Positions 8,709-20,129 of a stretch of 64,000 nucleotides of DNA are shown one piece after another. The stretch comes from Variovorax sp. HW608 (GTDB lineage Bacteria; Pseudomonadota; Gammaproteobacteria; Burkholderiales; Burkholderiaceae_C): assembly GCF_900090195.1 (NCBI RefSeq), contig NZ_LT607803.1, positions 1,116,001 to 1,180,000 on the forward strand, read 5' to 3'. The translations under genes and the position numbers were made by a program. Every line of letters begins with the position of its first letter. Position 1 is the stretch's first letter. The notes beneath the pieces were generated by a model. That model ran no database searches and was not told the DNA's origin. It worked only from the letters and a program-made list of their open reading frames with translations.

Positions 8709-10802
8709 TCAGCCCTTGGCCGGGGGCGCTTCGAGCGGGATGCCGTCCAGATCGGCCATCCACACCGCCGCTTCCGAATCGCTCGGCGCGCGCCAGTCGC
8801 CGCGCGGCGAGAGCGAGCCGCCGGAGCCGACCTTCGGCGCGTTCGGCACGCACGAGCGCTTGAACTGGCTGGTCTTGAAGAAGCGATAGAGGAAGGTGCC
8901 GAGATGGCGCCGGATCTCGGCCAGCCCGTAGGCGTTGCGCTCGGCCTGCAGCGCGTCGGGCCATGCGCCCAGCGTGCGGTCGTGCCAGGCCTGGTAGGCC
9001 AGGTAGGCCACCTTCGTCGGCCTGAAGCCGAAGCGCAGCGTGTAGTAGAGATGGAAGTCCTGCAGCTCGTAGGGGCCGATGGTGTCCTCGGTGCGCTGGC
9101 CCGGCTGCGCCTGCGTTTTCGAGCCTGCCGGGGCGGTCGCCGGCACCAGTTCGGGGCTCACTTCGGTGTCGACGATGGCTTCGAGCACGCGGCTGCCTTC
9201 CGCGCCGATCTCGTTCTTCTCGGCCACCCAGCGCACCAGGTGCTTGATGAGCGTCTTGGGCACGCTCGCATTCACGTTGTAGTGCGACATGTGGTCGCCC
9301 ACGCCGTAGGTGCACCAGCCGAGTGCGAGCTCGCTGAGGTCGCCGGTGCCGACCACGATGCCGCCGTGATGGTTTGCGAGCCGGAAGAGATGGCTGGTGC
9401 GCTCGCCCGCCTGCACGTTCTCGAAGGTGATGTCGTACTGCGGCAAGCCGTCCTTGAAGGGATGGCCGAGGTCGATCAGCATCTGCGTGCAGCTCGGGCG
9501 GATGTCGATCTCCTGCGCGGTGCAGCCGACCGCGCGCATCAGCGCATGCGCCTGCCCCAGCGTGCGCTCGCTGGTCGCGAAGCCCGGCATCGTGTAGCCG
9601 AGGATGTTCGCGCGCGGGATGCGAAGGCGATCCACCGCCTTCGCGCACACCAGCAGCGCATGCGTCGAATCCAGCCCGCCCGAGACGCCGATGACGAGCT
9701 TCCTGATGCCCGCCGCCTCCATGCGCTGCACCAGCGACTGCACCTGGATGTTGAACACCTCATGGCAGCGCTCGTCGCGATGCGCGGCGTCGGCCGGCAC
9801 GTACGGAAAGCGCTCGACCTTGCGCAGCAGCCCGTGCGACGCAGGCTGGGGGATCTCCAGATCGAAATCCACGGTGCGCCATGCCTGCAGCACCGCACGG
9901 TGCTTCTGCGCCGAGACGCCGAAGGAGTTCTGCCGCATGCGCTCGCGCGACAGGTGCTCGAGGTCCACGTCGGCGCAGATCATGTGCGACTCGTTGCTGA
10001 AGCGCTCGCTCTCGGCCAGCATCTCGCCGCTCTCGTAGATCAGCGCCTGCCCGTCCCAGGCGAGATCGGTGGTCGATTCGCCGATGCCCGCCGACGAATA
10101 GAGATAGGCCGCCAGGCAGCGCGCCGAATGCAGGCTCACGAGCTGGTGCCGGTAGGCCGACTTGCCGATCGTGATGTTCGAGGCCGACAGGTTGACCAGC
10201 ACCGTCGCCCCGGCGAGCGCCGCATGGCTCGACGGCGGGATCGGCACCCACACGTCCTCGCAGATCTCGACGTGCAGCTTCAAGAGGGGCAACTGGCGCA
10301 CCCGCAGCATCAGGTCGGTGCCGAAGGGCACGCGCTGGCCGAACAGCTCGATCTCGGTCGCGAGCGCGGAATCGGCGGCAGCGAACTGGCGTGCCTCGTA
10401 GAACTCGCCGTAGTTCGGCAGATAGGTCTTCGGGAACACCCCGAGCACGCGTCCGCCGGCCACCGCGGCCGCGCAGTTGAAGAGCCGGTGATCGAGCCGC
10501 AGCGGCAGCCCCACCACCGCAACCGCGTTCGCGTCGCGCGAGGCCTCGACCACCGTCTGCAGCGCCAACTCGCAGGCATCGAGCAAGGCCGCCTGGTGGA
10601 ACAGATCGTCACAGGTGTAAGCCGAGAGCCCCAGTTCCGGGAACGCCACCAGAACCGCGCCCTTGGCCGCGGCTTCGCGGTACATCCGGACCGTCTCGGC
10701 GGCGTTGAACACGGGATCGGCGACGCGATTGCGCGGCACCGCGACCGCCACGCGGGCGAAGCCGTGGCGGTACGGGTTATGGAAGTCGAGCGGGGTCGTC
10801 AT
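8709..10802 (-). CDS. nadE: Glutamine-dependent NAD+ synthetase
   Basis: This 697-residue two-domain enzyme makes NAD+ from deamido-NAD+, ATP and glutamine. The N-terminal nitrilase-type glutaminase has the Glu-Lys-Cys triad: Glu56 in FPELGLS, Lys in FPKTYLPNY, and Cys in EICEDVW. The C-terminal ATP pyrophosphatase domain starts with the PP-loop SGGLDS. The length fits the long Mycobacterium-type form, about 680 residues, rather than the short ammonia-dependent enzyme. The start at 10802 is chosen because the upstream in-frame extension to 11093 has unlikely composition. The gene diverges from the DksA-like gene. Confidence 0.92.
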   Translation of the reverse strand: MTTPLDFHNPYRHGFARVAVAVPRNRVADPVFNAAETVRMYREAAAKGAVLVAFPELGLSAYTCDDLFHQAALLDACELALQTVVEASRDANAVAVVGLPLRLDHRLFNCAAAVAGGRVLGVFPKTYLPNYGEFYEARQFAAADSALATEIELFGQRVPFGTDLMLRVRQLPLLKLHVEICEDVWVPIPPSSHAALAGATVLVNLSASNITIGKSAYRHQLVSLHSARCLAAYLYSSAGIGESTTDLAWDGQALIYESGEMLAESERFSNESHMICADVDLEHLSRERMRQNSFGVSAQKHRAVLQAWRTVDFDLEIPQPASHGLLRKVERFPYVPADAAHRDERCHEVFNIQVQSLVQRMEAAGIRKLVIGVSGGLDSTHALLVCAKAVDRLRIPRANILGYTMPGFATSERTLGQAHALMRAVGCTAQEIDIRPSCTQMLIDLGHPFKDGLPQYDITFENVQAGERTSHLFRLANHHGGIVVGTGDLSELALGWCTYGVGDHMSHYNVNASVPKTLIKHLVRWVAEKNEIGAEGSRVLEAIVDTEVSPELVPATAPAGSKTQAQPGQRTEDTIGPYELQDFHLYYTLRFGFRPTKVAYLAYQAWHDRTLGAWPDALQAERNAYGLAEIRRHLGTFLYRFFKTSQFKRSCVPNAPKVGSGGSLSPRGDWRAPSDSEAAVWMADLDGIPLEAPPAKG

Positions 10803-10947
10803 GGACCGGATTTTGCAGGCACGCGCAGGAGTCGGCGGAATCCGGGACTTTCTGTCGGCGCGGACTGACCCCCGCACGGGAACCACGCCGAAGGCGGCGC
10901 CCGCGTGCTTCGGGCCAGATGGCGCATTCGAACTCAAGGAGAAGGAC

Positions 10948-11334
10948 ATGACCGGGCTCAGCGAAAAGCAACTGGCTTCGTTGCGCAAGAAGCTCGACCG
11001 GCGAGAGGCGGAGCTGGCGGCCGAACTCGCATCCATCAACAGCGAGGCGATGGAGGAAGCGGTGCGCCTGCCGCCGCTGGAAGCCGGCGACACCGCCGAC
11101 CAGGCCGAAGCCCGGACCCTCGAAGCCGTGCGTGACGGCGAGGCGCTGCGCGATGCGCTCGAACTGCGCCGGATCGCCGATGCCAGGGAGCGGATGCGTA
11201 ACGGAAGTTACGGGCGGTGTATCGACTGCGGCGTGCAGATCCCTCGCGAGCGGCTGGAGGTGCAGCCCTCCAGCGAGCGCTGCGTGCCCTGCCAGCGCCT
11301 CTACGAGGCGCATCACCGGCCGGGAAATGCCTGA
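10948..11334 (+). CDS. TraR/DksA-type zinc finger regulator
   Basis: This 128-residue protein has an N-terminal coiled-coil-like helical hairpin (about 1-85) and a C-terminal C4 zinc finger, CIDCG near residue 91 and CVPCQ near 112. This is the build of DksA/TraR proteins, which insert the coiled coil into the RNA polymerase secondary channel. The two acidic residues at the DksA tip are not plainly matched, so this is a paralogue and not dksA itself. The start at 10948 has AAGGAG at 10936-10941. It may share its promoter region with nadE. Confidence 0.85.
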   Translation: MTGLSEKQLASLRKKLDRREAELAAELASINSEAMEEAVRLPPLEAGDTADQAEARTLEAVRDGEALRDALELRRIADARERMRNGSYGRCIDCGVQIPRERLEVQPSSERCVPCQRLYEAHHRPGNA

Positions 11335-11413
11335 GCCCGAATGCCGCCGCATGCAGGCAGCGTTTGTCCACGCCGGCCGCGTGGCCGAGGCGAATCGGCA
11401 TAGAGTTTTCTAG

Positions 11414-11944
11414 ATGAGCGTCTGGCAGCCGAACCTCAGCTGGATCACGGACCAACTCGCGGTCGGCGGCAGTTTTCCGCTCGAACGCGCGGACGCGCTC
11501 GCGCGCGAGCATCGCGTCGCCGCCGTGATCGACCTGCGCGGCGAGGCGGTGCCCGATCCCGTGGTGATGCGCCGCCACGGGATCACGCTGCTGCATCTTC
11601 CGACGGCGGACATGTGCGCGGTGGAAACGCCGGACCTCGAATACGGCATCCGCTTTGCCAACGAGTTCCTCGACGCGGGCCGGCGCGTGCTGGTCCATTG
11701 CGAGTACGGCATCGGGCGCTCGGCCACGCTCGCGCTGTGCCTGCTCGTGCATCGCGGCCTGCCGCCGCTCGAGGCGCTGGCGCTCTTGAAGAAGCAGCGC
11801 CCGCAGGTGGCGCCTTCGCCGCCGCAGTTCGAATGCTGGCGCGCGTGGCTGGACAGCTATCGCTTCACGCGCGACGTCGACTGGCCGCTGCCGAGCTTCG
11901 ACGAATTCACCGCGCTCGCCTACGCCCGGCCGCGGCGGGGCTGA
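11414..11944 (+). CDS. Dual-specificity / tyrosine phosphatase-like protein
   Basis: In this 176-residue protein the cysteine phosphatase loop HCEYGIGRSA (95-104) gives the Cys-x5-Arg signature with nucleophile Cys96 and phosphate-binding Arg102. Asp66 in LPTADM is the probable general acid. The N-terminal strands ITDQLAVGG and VIDLRGE are typical of the atypical dual-specificity group. The substrate is unknown; bacterial members act on phosphotyrosine proteins or phosphoinositides. It lies 79 bases after the DksA-like gene on the same strand and may be co-transcribed. Confidence 0.85.
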   Translation: MSVWQPNLSWITDQLAVGGSFPLERADALAREHRVAAVIDLRGEAVPDPVVMRRHGITLLHLPTADMCAVETPDLEYGIRFANEFLDAGRRVLVHCEYGIGRSATLALCLLVHRGLPPLEALALLKKQRPQVAPSPPQFECWRAWLDSYRFTRDVDWPLPSFDEFTALAYARPRRG

Positions 11945-12031
11945 TCGCCACCGACCCTATACTGCCCCGCGCCTGTGCCGACAGGACGGTGCAAGGCCGT
12001 GTTCAGCGATCAACAAGGAGACTTCAGACAG

Positions 12032-13456
12032 ATGAACAACAAGGTACGACTTGGCGCCGCCGCCGCCCTGCTCTGCGCCGCTTCCTGGGCCGGTGCCCAA
12101 ACCGCAGCGGCAGCACCCGCGCCGCTGCCGCCGCTCACGCCCGAGCAGCAGCGATTCCATGACATCTACAAGGAGCTGGTCGAGATCAACACCACGCACC
12201 TGAGCGGCAACAACACCGAGGCCGCGCAGGCGATGCGCAAGCACCTGCTGGATGCAGGCTTCAAGGCCGACGAGATCCAGCTCTTCGAGCCGTACCCGAA
12301 CAAGGGCAACCTCGTCGTCCGCTACAAGGGCACGGGCGCGAAGAAGCCGCTGCTGCTGCTGGCCCACATCGACGTGGTCGAGGCGCGCCGCTCCGACTGG
12401 AAGACCGACCCCTTCAAGCTCAAGGAAGACGACGGCTACTTCACCGCGCGCGGCTCGTCCGACGACAAGGCGATGGCCGCCTCGTTCGTCTCGATCCTGT
12501 CGCAGCTCAAGCGCGAGGGCTTCAAGCCGAACCGCGACATCGTGCTCGCGCTCACGGCCGACGAGGAACTCGGCGACGTGCCCACCAACGGCGCCTTCTG
12601 GCTGGTGAACAACCAGCGCGCGCTGCTCGATGCCGAGTTCGGCATCAACGAAGGCGGCGGCGGCCAGCTCAACAACGGCAAGCCGGTGCTGCACCGCGTG
12701 CAGGTGGCCGAGAAGATGTACACCACCTACAAGCTCGAGGTGCGCGACGTCGGCGGCCACAGCTCGCTGCCGACGCCGGGCAATCCGGTCTACGAACTCG
12801 GCACCGCGCTGGAGCGCCTGGGCAAGTACCGCTTCCCGGTGAAGCTCGCCGATGTCACGCAGAAGTACTTCGAGCGCAGCGCGCAGTTCGAGACCGGGCA
12901 GATGGCCGAGGACATGCGCGCGGTCGCCGCCGGCAAGCCCGACGAAGCGGCCACCGACCGCCTGTCGAAATCGGCGCTCTACAACGCGACGCTGCGCACC
13001 ACCTGCGTGGCGACGCAGGTCACGGCCGGCCATGCCGAGAACGCGCTGCCGCAATCGGCGAAGGCCACGGTCAACTGCCGCATCCTGCCGCACGACGATC
13101 CCGCCGAGGTCGATGCCGCGCTGCGCAAGCTGCTCGAAACGCCGCGCATGAAGGTCGAGCAGACCAATCCGCCGCTGAAGAGCCCCCCCTCCCCGCTGCG
13201 CCCCGAGGTGATGCAGGTGGTGGACTCGATCACGCAGCAGATGTGGCCCGGCATCCCGGTGGTGCCGACGATGAGTACCGGCGCGACCGACAGCCGCTTC
13301 ATGCGCAATATCGGCATCCCGATGTACGGCGTCTCGGGCATCTTCTCGGAGCCCAGCGATGCGCGCGCGCACGGCCTCGACGAGCGCGTGGCGATCCCGC
13401 GGCTTTATGACGGCCGCGAGTTCATGTACCGCATGGTCAAGCAGTTCGCGCAGTAG
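12032..13456 (+). CDS. Exported M20-family metallopeptidase
   Basis: This 474-residue protein starts with a signal peptide of about 22 residues (cut near Ala-Gln-Thr), so it is periplasmic. The M20 catalytic core is seen in LLLAHIDVVEA (zinc His and bridging Asp), ADEELGD (catalytic Glu pair), the lid-domain VGGHSSLP and the late HGLDER zinc His. Such enzymes cleave dipeptides or N-acyl amino acids. The start at 12032 has AAGGAG 11 bases upstream and begins the signal peptide. It is convergent with recQ with only 4 bases between them. Confidence 0.87.
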   Translation: MNNKVRLGAAAALLCAASWAGAQTAAAAPAPLPPLTPEQQRFHDIYKELVEINTTHLSGNNTEAAQAMRKHLLDAGFKADEIQLFEPYPNKGNLVVRYKGTGAKKPLLLLAHIDVVEARRSDWKTDPFKLKEDDGYFTARGSSDDKAMAASFVSILSQLKREGFKPNRDIVLALTADEELGDVPTNGAFWLVNNQRALLDAEFGINEGGGGQLNNGKPVLHRVQVAEKMYTTYKLEVRDVGGHSSLPTPGNPVYELGTALERLGKYRFPVKLADVTQKYFERSAQFETGQMAEDMRAVAAGKPDEAATDRLSKSALYNATLRTTCVATQVTAGHAENALPQSAKATVNCRILPHDDPAEVDAALRKLLETPRMKVEQTNPPLKSPPSPLRPEVMQVVDSITQQMWPGIPVVPTMSTGATDSRFMRNIGIPMYGVSGIFSEPSDARAHGLDERVAIPRLYDGREFMYRMVKQFAQ

Positions 13457-13460
13457 CGCT

Positions 13461-15146
<1,686 letters not shown>

Positions 15147-15326
15147 TCGGATGCCTTCTTCCTCTTTGGAATCGGTTCGCTGCCTTGTGCCATCGTCGTC
15201 CTTTCGCTTGCGCCTCCGAGCGGACGCGGATGGACCATTTGACGACGGTCCGGCGCGGCGCCTAGTAGGACGATCGACACACTCCGCGCCATCCGGCAGA
15301 GCGCATCTTTCAGACCGATGGCGGGG

Positions 15327-16628
15327 TCAATGGCGGGCTTCGATGGGATTGCCGTAGATCGGCTTGGCGCCGAACTGCGTGCTGATCGCGTGCGCGACCC
15401 CGCATGCGAGCATGACCGGCACCGTGAGCTGGAACTGGTCCGTCATCTCCAGCACCATGACGATGGCCATCAAGGGCGCATGGGTCACCGCGGCCAGCAC
15501 TGCGGCCATGCCCACCACCGCCAGCGCGCGCGGATCGCCGACCCATGCGACGGGCATCCACGTCGCCGCGATCTGCGCCAGCACGCTGCCGGCGGTCGCA
15601 CCGACGAACAGCGAAGGCGTGAACACGCCGCCGATGGCACCGCTGCCCGAACTCAGCGCGGTCGCCGCCACCTTGGCCGCCAGGACCACCGCCAGCCACT
15701 GCCACAGGTGCTCGCCCTGAAGCACCTGCGAGACCACGCTGTAGCCGTTGCCCCAGACCTGGGGAACGGCCGCCGAGATCAGGCCCACCAGCACGCCGCC
15801 GACGCCGAGGCGGACCGGCAACGACCCGATCCGGGAAAAGAGATCGCGCGCCTTGTCGAGCAGGCCGAGCCAGACCCATCCAATGCCGCCGAAGACGATG
15901 CCGGACAACAACGCAACGGCCAAGCCTGTCGGCGCCACGGCCTTGCCCGACATGACGTACAGGGGCGTGGGCTCGATCAGCCAGTAGATGAGCGAACTGG
16001 CCGTCGCGGACGCGATCAGGACCGGCGCGACCGTGCTGCGCGCGAAGAATCCGATCGCCAGTTCGAGCACGAACACCACCCCGGCAACCGGCGCATGGTA
16101 GGCAGACCCGATGCCCGAGGCGATGCCGCAGACCATGATGGTGTTGCGCTGCTCGGGCGAGATGGCCACCCAGCGCGCCAGCCATGAACTCACCCAGGCC
16201 GCGAGCTGGACCATCGGGCCTTCCCGCCCGATCGACGCGCCCGTTCCGATCGAGAACAACGCCGACAGCGTGCGGGTGAAGGTCGTGCGATCGTTCAGGT
16301 CCACGCGGCCGGCGCGTGCGGCCTCGATGTAGTCGAGGTTGCGATCGCCGCGCGGGCCCTTCGCGGCCCATCTTCCACCCCACTGCAGCACGAGCCCCGC
16401 CAGCAGCCCGCCGACGGCGCACACCAGCGCCCGGTGCCAGGCCGGCAGCGACATGGCCGTCTCGACGAGCCCGCCGGTGTGCCCGGTCGCGAGCCACTCG
16501 ACCTGCTGCGTCAGCCAGCGAAACCCGATCGTCGATGCGGCCCCCAGTGCGCCCGCGATGCCCGCCCAGATCCAGAGCCTGATCGTTTGAATCGTTGGGC
16601 TGAGCACGTACGGGGGTCGCGGTCGCAA
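15327..16628 (-). CDS. ClcB-like voltage-gated chloride channel / H+-Cl- antiporter
   Basis: This 433-residue integral membrane protein of the ClC family has many hydrophobic helices. GTGASIGREGPMVQL at about 135-149 is the conserved GxEGP selectivity segment with the gating glutamate, and ASGIGSAYHAPVAGVVFVLE follows at about 166-185. A late GxFTPSLFVGA corresponds to the usual GGIFxPSL chloride-binding motif. ClC proteins exchange chloride and protons and support acid resistance. No cytoplasmic CBS domains are present. Confidence 0.88.
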   Translation of the reverse strand: MRPRPPYVLSPTIQTIRLWIWAGIAGALGAASTIGFRWLTQQVEWLATGHTGGLVETAMSLPAWHRALVCAVGGLLAGLVLQWGGRWAAKGPRGDRNLDYIEAARAGRVDLNDRTTFTRTLSALFSIGTGASIGREGPMVQLAAWVSSWLARWVAISPEQRNTIMVCGIASGIGSAYHAPVAGVVFVLELAIGFFARSTVAPVLIASATASSLIYWLIEPTPLYVMSGKAVAPTGLAVALLSGIVFGGIGWVWLGLLDKARDLFSRIGSLPVRLGVGGVLVGLISAAVPQVWGNGYSVVSQVLQGEHLWQWLAVVLAAKVAATALSSGSGAIGGVFTPSLFVGATAGSVLAQIAATWMPVAWVGDPRALAVVGMAAVLAAVTHAPLMAIVMVLEMTDQFQLTVPVMLACGVAHAISTQFGAKPIYGNPIEARH

Positions 16629-16631
16629 CGG

Positions 16632-17315
16632 TCAGTGGCGACGCAGTGCGTGGGCCGCGGCGATCAGTTCGTCATCCTTGAAGAACTGGCAGACGTCTGC
16701 CTCCCGATGGGCGGCCTCGATGAACGCCCAGCGAATGATCCCCCCGGCGTCGATGAGGAAGTGCCCCGAGCCCTGAAAGCCGTGCGCCTGGGCGATGCGT
16801 TGATCGACTTCCGTCGCCACGAAGCCGTCCTCCCGGTTCAAGGTCTCCATGGCGGCAAAGGCGTTCATCACCTGCGGCACCTCCGGTCGGGACAAGGTCG
16901 TCAATTCGGTGAAGCGGGCGATCGTGGTCGTCTCCGGCCAATGGACGTCGTCCGGATCGGCGTCGTCGGGAAGCACCCGCGCCTCGAACAGTCCGAAGGC
17001 ATGGTGCGTGCGCACGTCCGGGTCGGCGGCAAGCACGATTCGCGTCGGCCGGTACTGGAAGTACTGGCGCGCACGCTCGAGCGGCGTGTTGACGATGGCG
17101 AGGGTGTCCACACCCTCGCCGGCGAGCGACTCGTGCGTGGCGGACAAGTGGACGATCTGGCGGCGGCAGAAGGGGCAATGCAGGCCGCGGAACAGCGCCA
17201 CCAGCACGGGCCCGTTGCCACGGTAGTCGGCGAGCGAGACATCGCCTTCGCGGTTGACTGCCGGCAGGATGAAGTCGGGCGCCGGGTCGCCGGGCCCCAG
17301 GGGTTGGAAAGCCAT
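16632..17315 (-). CDS. Peroxiredoxin-like AhpC/TSA-family protein
   Basis: This 227-residue thioredoxin-fold protein has the phrases PGDPAPDFILP near the N-terminus and ALFRGLHCPFCRRQ, a Cys-x2-Cys redox motif at about residues 47-50. This arrangement is found in the peroxiredoxin-like alkyl hydroperoxide reductase group, which reduces peroxides with thiols. The start at 17315 is supported by GGAGG nine bases upstream; a longer frame to 17396 exists. It is 3 bases from the ClC gene end on the same strand, so the two genes are probably read together, with the peroxiredoxin gene first. Confidence 0.8.
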   Translation of the reverse strand: MAFQPLGPGDPAPDFILPAVNREGDVSLADYRGNGPVLVALFRGLHCPFCRRQIVHLSATHESLAGEGVDTLAIVNTPLERARQYFQYRPTRIVLAADPDVRTHHAFGLFEARVLPDDADPDDVHWPETTTIARFTELTTLSRPEVPQVMNAFAAMETLNREDGFVATEVDQRIAQAHGFQGSGHFLIDAGGIIRWAFIEAAHREADVCQFFKDDELIAAAHALRRH

Positions 17316-17497
17316 GAGAATCCTCCGAGGCAGTTGAGGCCATTCGACGGATCGGTGACGAGCGGGAAAAGATAGCACGATCCCGCGCACCGGCATGCGA
17401 AAGATTCCTACGTCGCCACGCGGCCCGCCGCCGCAACGTTCACCTTTTGCGACTTCGCCACCCCACCACCGAGCCTCACGTCACAGGGAGCTGCCTG

Positions 17498-17842
17498 ATG
17501 ACCCGTAGAGATTCGCGGACCCTGCTCGAGCGCGCGCTGACCGCGATGAAATCGTCAGCCACGACCTGCGAAGCCCGCCCCAACGACCGCCGGGGAACGG
17601 CTGGCGGGATGTTCCCGCCCGCCGATCCGCCGAACTGGACCGTGCGGCCCTACCTCCATGCGCGCGAGATTCGCGTCGCCTGGGCCGAGGGCCTGCTCGC
17701 GAACAACGACGGCACGCCGTGCAGCGGCGGCCTCTGGCATCCGGACACCGAATACAACCGGCTGCTGCTGCTGTCGGCCGTCGCCGAAGGACAGCGCCTG
17801 TTCGGCCTCGCGACGCACTGGCTCGAGGAGCGCGACGCCTGA
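17498..17842 (+). CDS. Hypothetical protein
   Basis: This is a 114-residue soluble protein. The N-terminal half is basic. The second half, with phrases NWTVRPYLHAREIRVAWAEG and LLLLSAVAEGQRLFGLATHW, looks helical and well packed. The start at 17498 has CAGGGAG upstream. I do not recognise the family. It precedes the DUF3606-type gene on the same strand by about 108 bases. Confidence 0.6.
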   Translation: MTRRDSRTLLERALTAMKSSATTCEARPNDRRGTAGGMFPPADPPNWTVRPYLHAREIRVAWAEGLLANNDGTPCSGGLWHPDTEYNRLLLLSAVAEGQRLFGLATHWLEERDA

Positions 17843-17950
17843 GTCGCCGCTGAGTCGCCGGACAGCGCGACACTTCACCCGGGGCCGCTTCCTACATTCG
17901 CGGAGCGCTGGCCCCGGTAGCTTCCTGCGCGCACCCCAGGAGAGTTTCAG

Positions 17951-18140
17951 ATGCCAGACAAACAGGCTGCCACGCGGCTTCACGAGGAAGTGACGGTGAC
18001 CGAGGACGACGAGGTCCGCTACTGGATGGATGAGCTCGGCGTGACGGAGGAAGCGCTGCGCCGCGCCGTCGCCGACGCCGGGACCCGGCCCTGCGATGTG
18101 CGCGACTACCTCGGCGCGCCCACCGGGCCACCCCGCCTGA
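17951..18140 (+). CDS. DUF3606-domain small protein with a probable frame slip at its end
   Basis: The N-terminal 55 residues match DUF3606: an acidic start, then EVRYWMDELGVTEEALRRAV and a closing VRDYLG. Members are usually about 55-70 residues. Here the frame does not stop after that point; it continues to 18565 through the start of the next gene, which is read in another frame. A shift of one base in the GCGCGCCC run at about 18114-18121 would give six more residues and a TGA at 18138-18140, the length expected. I therefore end the gene there. The ATG at 17951 has GGAG upstream. The function of the family is unknown. Confidence 0.5.
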
Positions 18141-18171
18141 CACGCGCCCGGCAGGACGCCAGGATCCGGCC

Positions 18172-19308
18172 ATGGCCGAACGCGCGAGTGCGGTCAGGGG
18201 CCGGGTGTTCTCCTTTACCGTCGAGGGCCGACAGTTCGGCACCGAACATGAACGGGCCACGCGCGCCGAGGTCTCGCGGCGCCTCGCGGCGCTCAAGCGC
18301 TTCGATTTCGCGGGCGAATACGACGCCGCCCTTTTGCACGGCGGCGGCCATGCCGGCGCGTTCTACTTCGTACCGAGCGACACGCTGCACGTCGACACGG
18401 CGGCCGCGCTCGGCATCCGCGGGCCGGACGATCTCTTCGGCGGCGTCGTGCCGCACCCGTTCGTCGCGTCCAAGGTCATCACGCATCCGCTGGTGCATCC
18501 GCAGGCCGTGCGGCCGCAAGGCTGGGTGGCGCGCTTCGGCGAGGCGGTCGCGGGGGCCACGCTGAAAGGCTTTTCCGCCTTCTCGCGCGCCGATGCGCTG
18601 CAGGCCGGGGGCCTGCTGCTCGCCGACGGCGAAGTGCGCCTGAAACCCGCGCGCTCGGCCGGCGGCAAGGACCAGTGCGTGATTGCCGATGCGGCCGCGC
18701 TCGCGCACCGGGTCGATGCCCTGGACGCGGAGCAACTGCGCACCCACGGCGTGGTGCTGGAGGAGAACCTGATCGACCCCGTGATCCACAGCGTGGGCCA
18801 GGTGCAGGTCGACAGCCTCGTGGCCAGCTACCACGGCGTGCAGCGCGCGACGCGCAGCAACCGCAACCACGTCATCTACGGCGGCACGGACCTGCACATG
18901 GTGCGCGGCGACTTCGACGCGCTGCTGCGGCAGCCGCTCGCCCCGGGCGTGCGACGCGCGGTCGAGCAGGCGTCGCTCTATCACGCCGCGGTGATCGATT
19001 GCTACCCCGGCTTCTTCGCCTCGCGCATCAACTACGACGTGGCACAGGGCGAGAACCGGCGCGGCAAGCCGTGCAGCGGCGTGCTCGAGCAGTCCTGGCG
19101 CATCGGCGGCGCGACCGGCGCCGAGATCGCGGCGCTCGAGGCCTTCCGCCTGCGCAAGGACCGCCTCGTGGTCCGCGCCTCGTGCGTCGAGGCCTACGGC
19201 GGCACGGCACCACCGCCGGGCGCGACGGTCTATTTCCATGGTCACGATCCGGAGATCGGACCGATTGCCAAGTACGCCTTCATCCACCCCGATGCCGACC
19301 CTGACTAG
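18172..19308 (+). CDS. DUF3182-family protein
   Basis: This 378-residue soluble protein matches DUF3182, an uncharacterised family of betaproteobacteria. Typical parts seen are a Gly/His-rich FAGEYDAALLHGGGHAGAFYF near residue 47, VASKVITHPLV, HGVVLEENLIDPVIHSVGQV at about 195-215, and SRINYDVAQG near 285. The second half resembles an ATP-grasp carboxyl end (Glu in LEENL, Asn-Tyr-Asp), but I cannot prove ATP binding. Its last 17 bases overlap the start of the hydrolase gene, which suggests coupled translation. Confidence 0.75.
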   Translation: MAERASAVRGRVFSFTVEGRQFGTEHERATRAEVSRRLAALKRFDFAGEYDAALLHGGGHAGAFYFVPSDTLHVDTAAALGIRGPDDLFGGVVPHPFVASKVITHPLVHPQAVRPQGWVARFGEAVAGATLKGFSAFSRADALQAGGLLLADGEVRLKPARSAGGKDQCVIADAAALAHRVDALDAEQLRTHGVVLEENLIDPVIHSVGQVQVDSLVASYHGVQRATRSNRNHVIYGGTDLHMVRGDFDALLRQPLAPGVRRAVEQASLYHAAVIDCYPGFFASRINYDVAQGENRRGKPCSGVLEQSWRIGGATGAEIAALEAFRLRKDRLVVRASCVEAYGGTAPPPGATVYFHGHDPEIGPIAKYAFIHPDADPD

Positions 19309-20068
19309 AACCATCGAGATTCCCGTGGCCGACCAGCACATCGACGGCACGCTGGTCGCGCCCACTCCCGTCATCCCCGGCGTGCTGCTGGTGCACGGGT
19401 GGGACGGCAGCCAGGCGCAATACATCGCACGCGCGCACGAGCTCGCCGCCCTGGGCTGCGTGTGCCTCGCGATCGACCTGCGCGGCCATGCGCGCCACCA
19501 GTCGCAGCGCCTCGCGGTGACGCGCGAGGACAACCTGCAGGACGTGCTCGCCGCCTACGACGCGCTCGCCGCCCACCCGACCGTGGACGACAGCTCGATC
19601 GCGATCGTCGGCAGCAGCTACGGCGGCTATCTCGCGGCGCTCGCGTGCACGCTGCGGCCGATCCGCTGGCTCGCGCTGCGCGCCCCCGCGATCTACCGCG
19701 ACGAGAACTGGGACGTCCCCAAGGGCAAGCTCGACCGCGAGGACCTGAACGCCTACCGCCGCACCGCGATCCGCTCCGAGGACAACCGCGCGCTGCGGGC
19801 CTGCGCGGAATTCCACGGCGACGTGCTGGTGGTGGAGTCCGAGGTCGACAAGACGGTGCCGCACGAGGTGATCGAGAACTACGTCCACGCCTTCAAGCAC
19901 GTGCGTTCCATCACCTACCGCGTGCTCGCCGACGCCGACCATGCGCTGTCCACCGACGAGATGCGGCACGCCTACGGCATCCAGCTCGTGAGCTGGATGA
20001 CCGAGATGGTGCTCGGCGCCAAGGCCGCGAGCGGCAAGATCCGGCCGGTGCCGCGCGTGCCGGCCTAG
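19292..20068 (+). CDS. Alpha/beta hydrolase
   Basis: This 258-residue protein is a typical single-domain serine hydrolase. The oxyanion region is VLLVHGWDGS, the nucleophile elbow is GSSYGGY at about 106-112, and the catalytic acid and His fall in VESEVDKTVP and DADHALS. There is no signal peptide, so it is cytoplasmic. The ATG at 19292 lies inside the end of the DUF3182 gene, a 17-base overlap, so the two products probably act together. The substrate is unknown. Confidence 0.85.
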   Translation: MPTLTRTIEIPVADQHIDGTLVAPTPVIPGVLLVHGWDGSQAQYIARAHELAALGCVCLAIDLRGHARHQSQRLAVTREDNLQDVLAAYDALAAHPTVDDSSIAIVGSSYGGYLAALACTLRPIRWLALRAPAIYRDENWDVPKGKLDREDLNAYRRTAIRSEDNRALRACAEFHGDVLVVESEVDKTVPHEVIENYVHAFKHVRSITYRVLADADHALSTDEMRHAYGIQLVSWMTEMVLGAKAASGKIRPVPRVPA

Positions 20069-20129
20069 TGCCGGCACGGTGCGGCAAGAGGCATACTCGA
20101 CGCAAACACAACTCGTCAGATCAAGCCGA

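Noticed and set aside
8904..10868. Long open frame on the plus strand opposite nadE (654 codons)
   Set aside because: It is the antisense image of a GC-rich gene. Its composition is rich in Arg, His, Gln and Val without any domain, whereas the minus strand encodes a full NAD synthetase.
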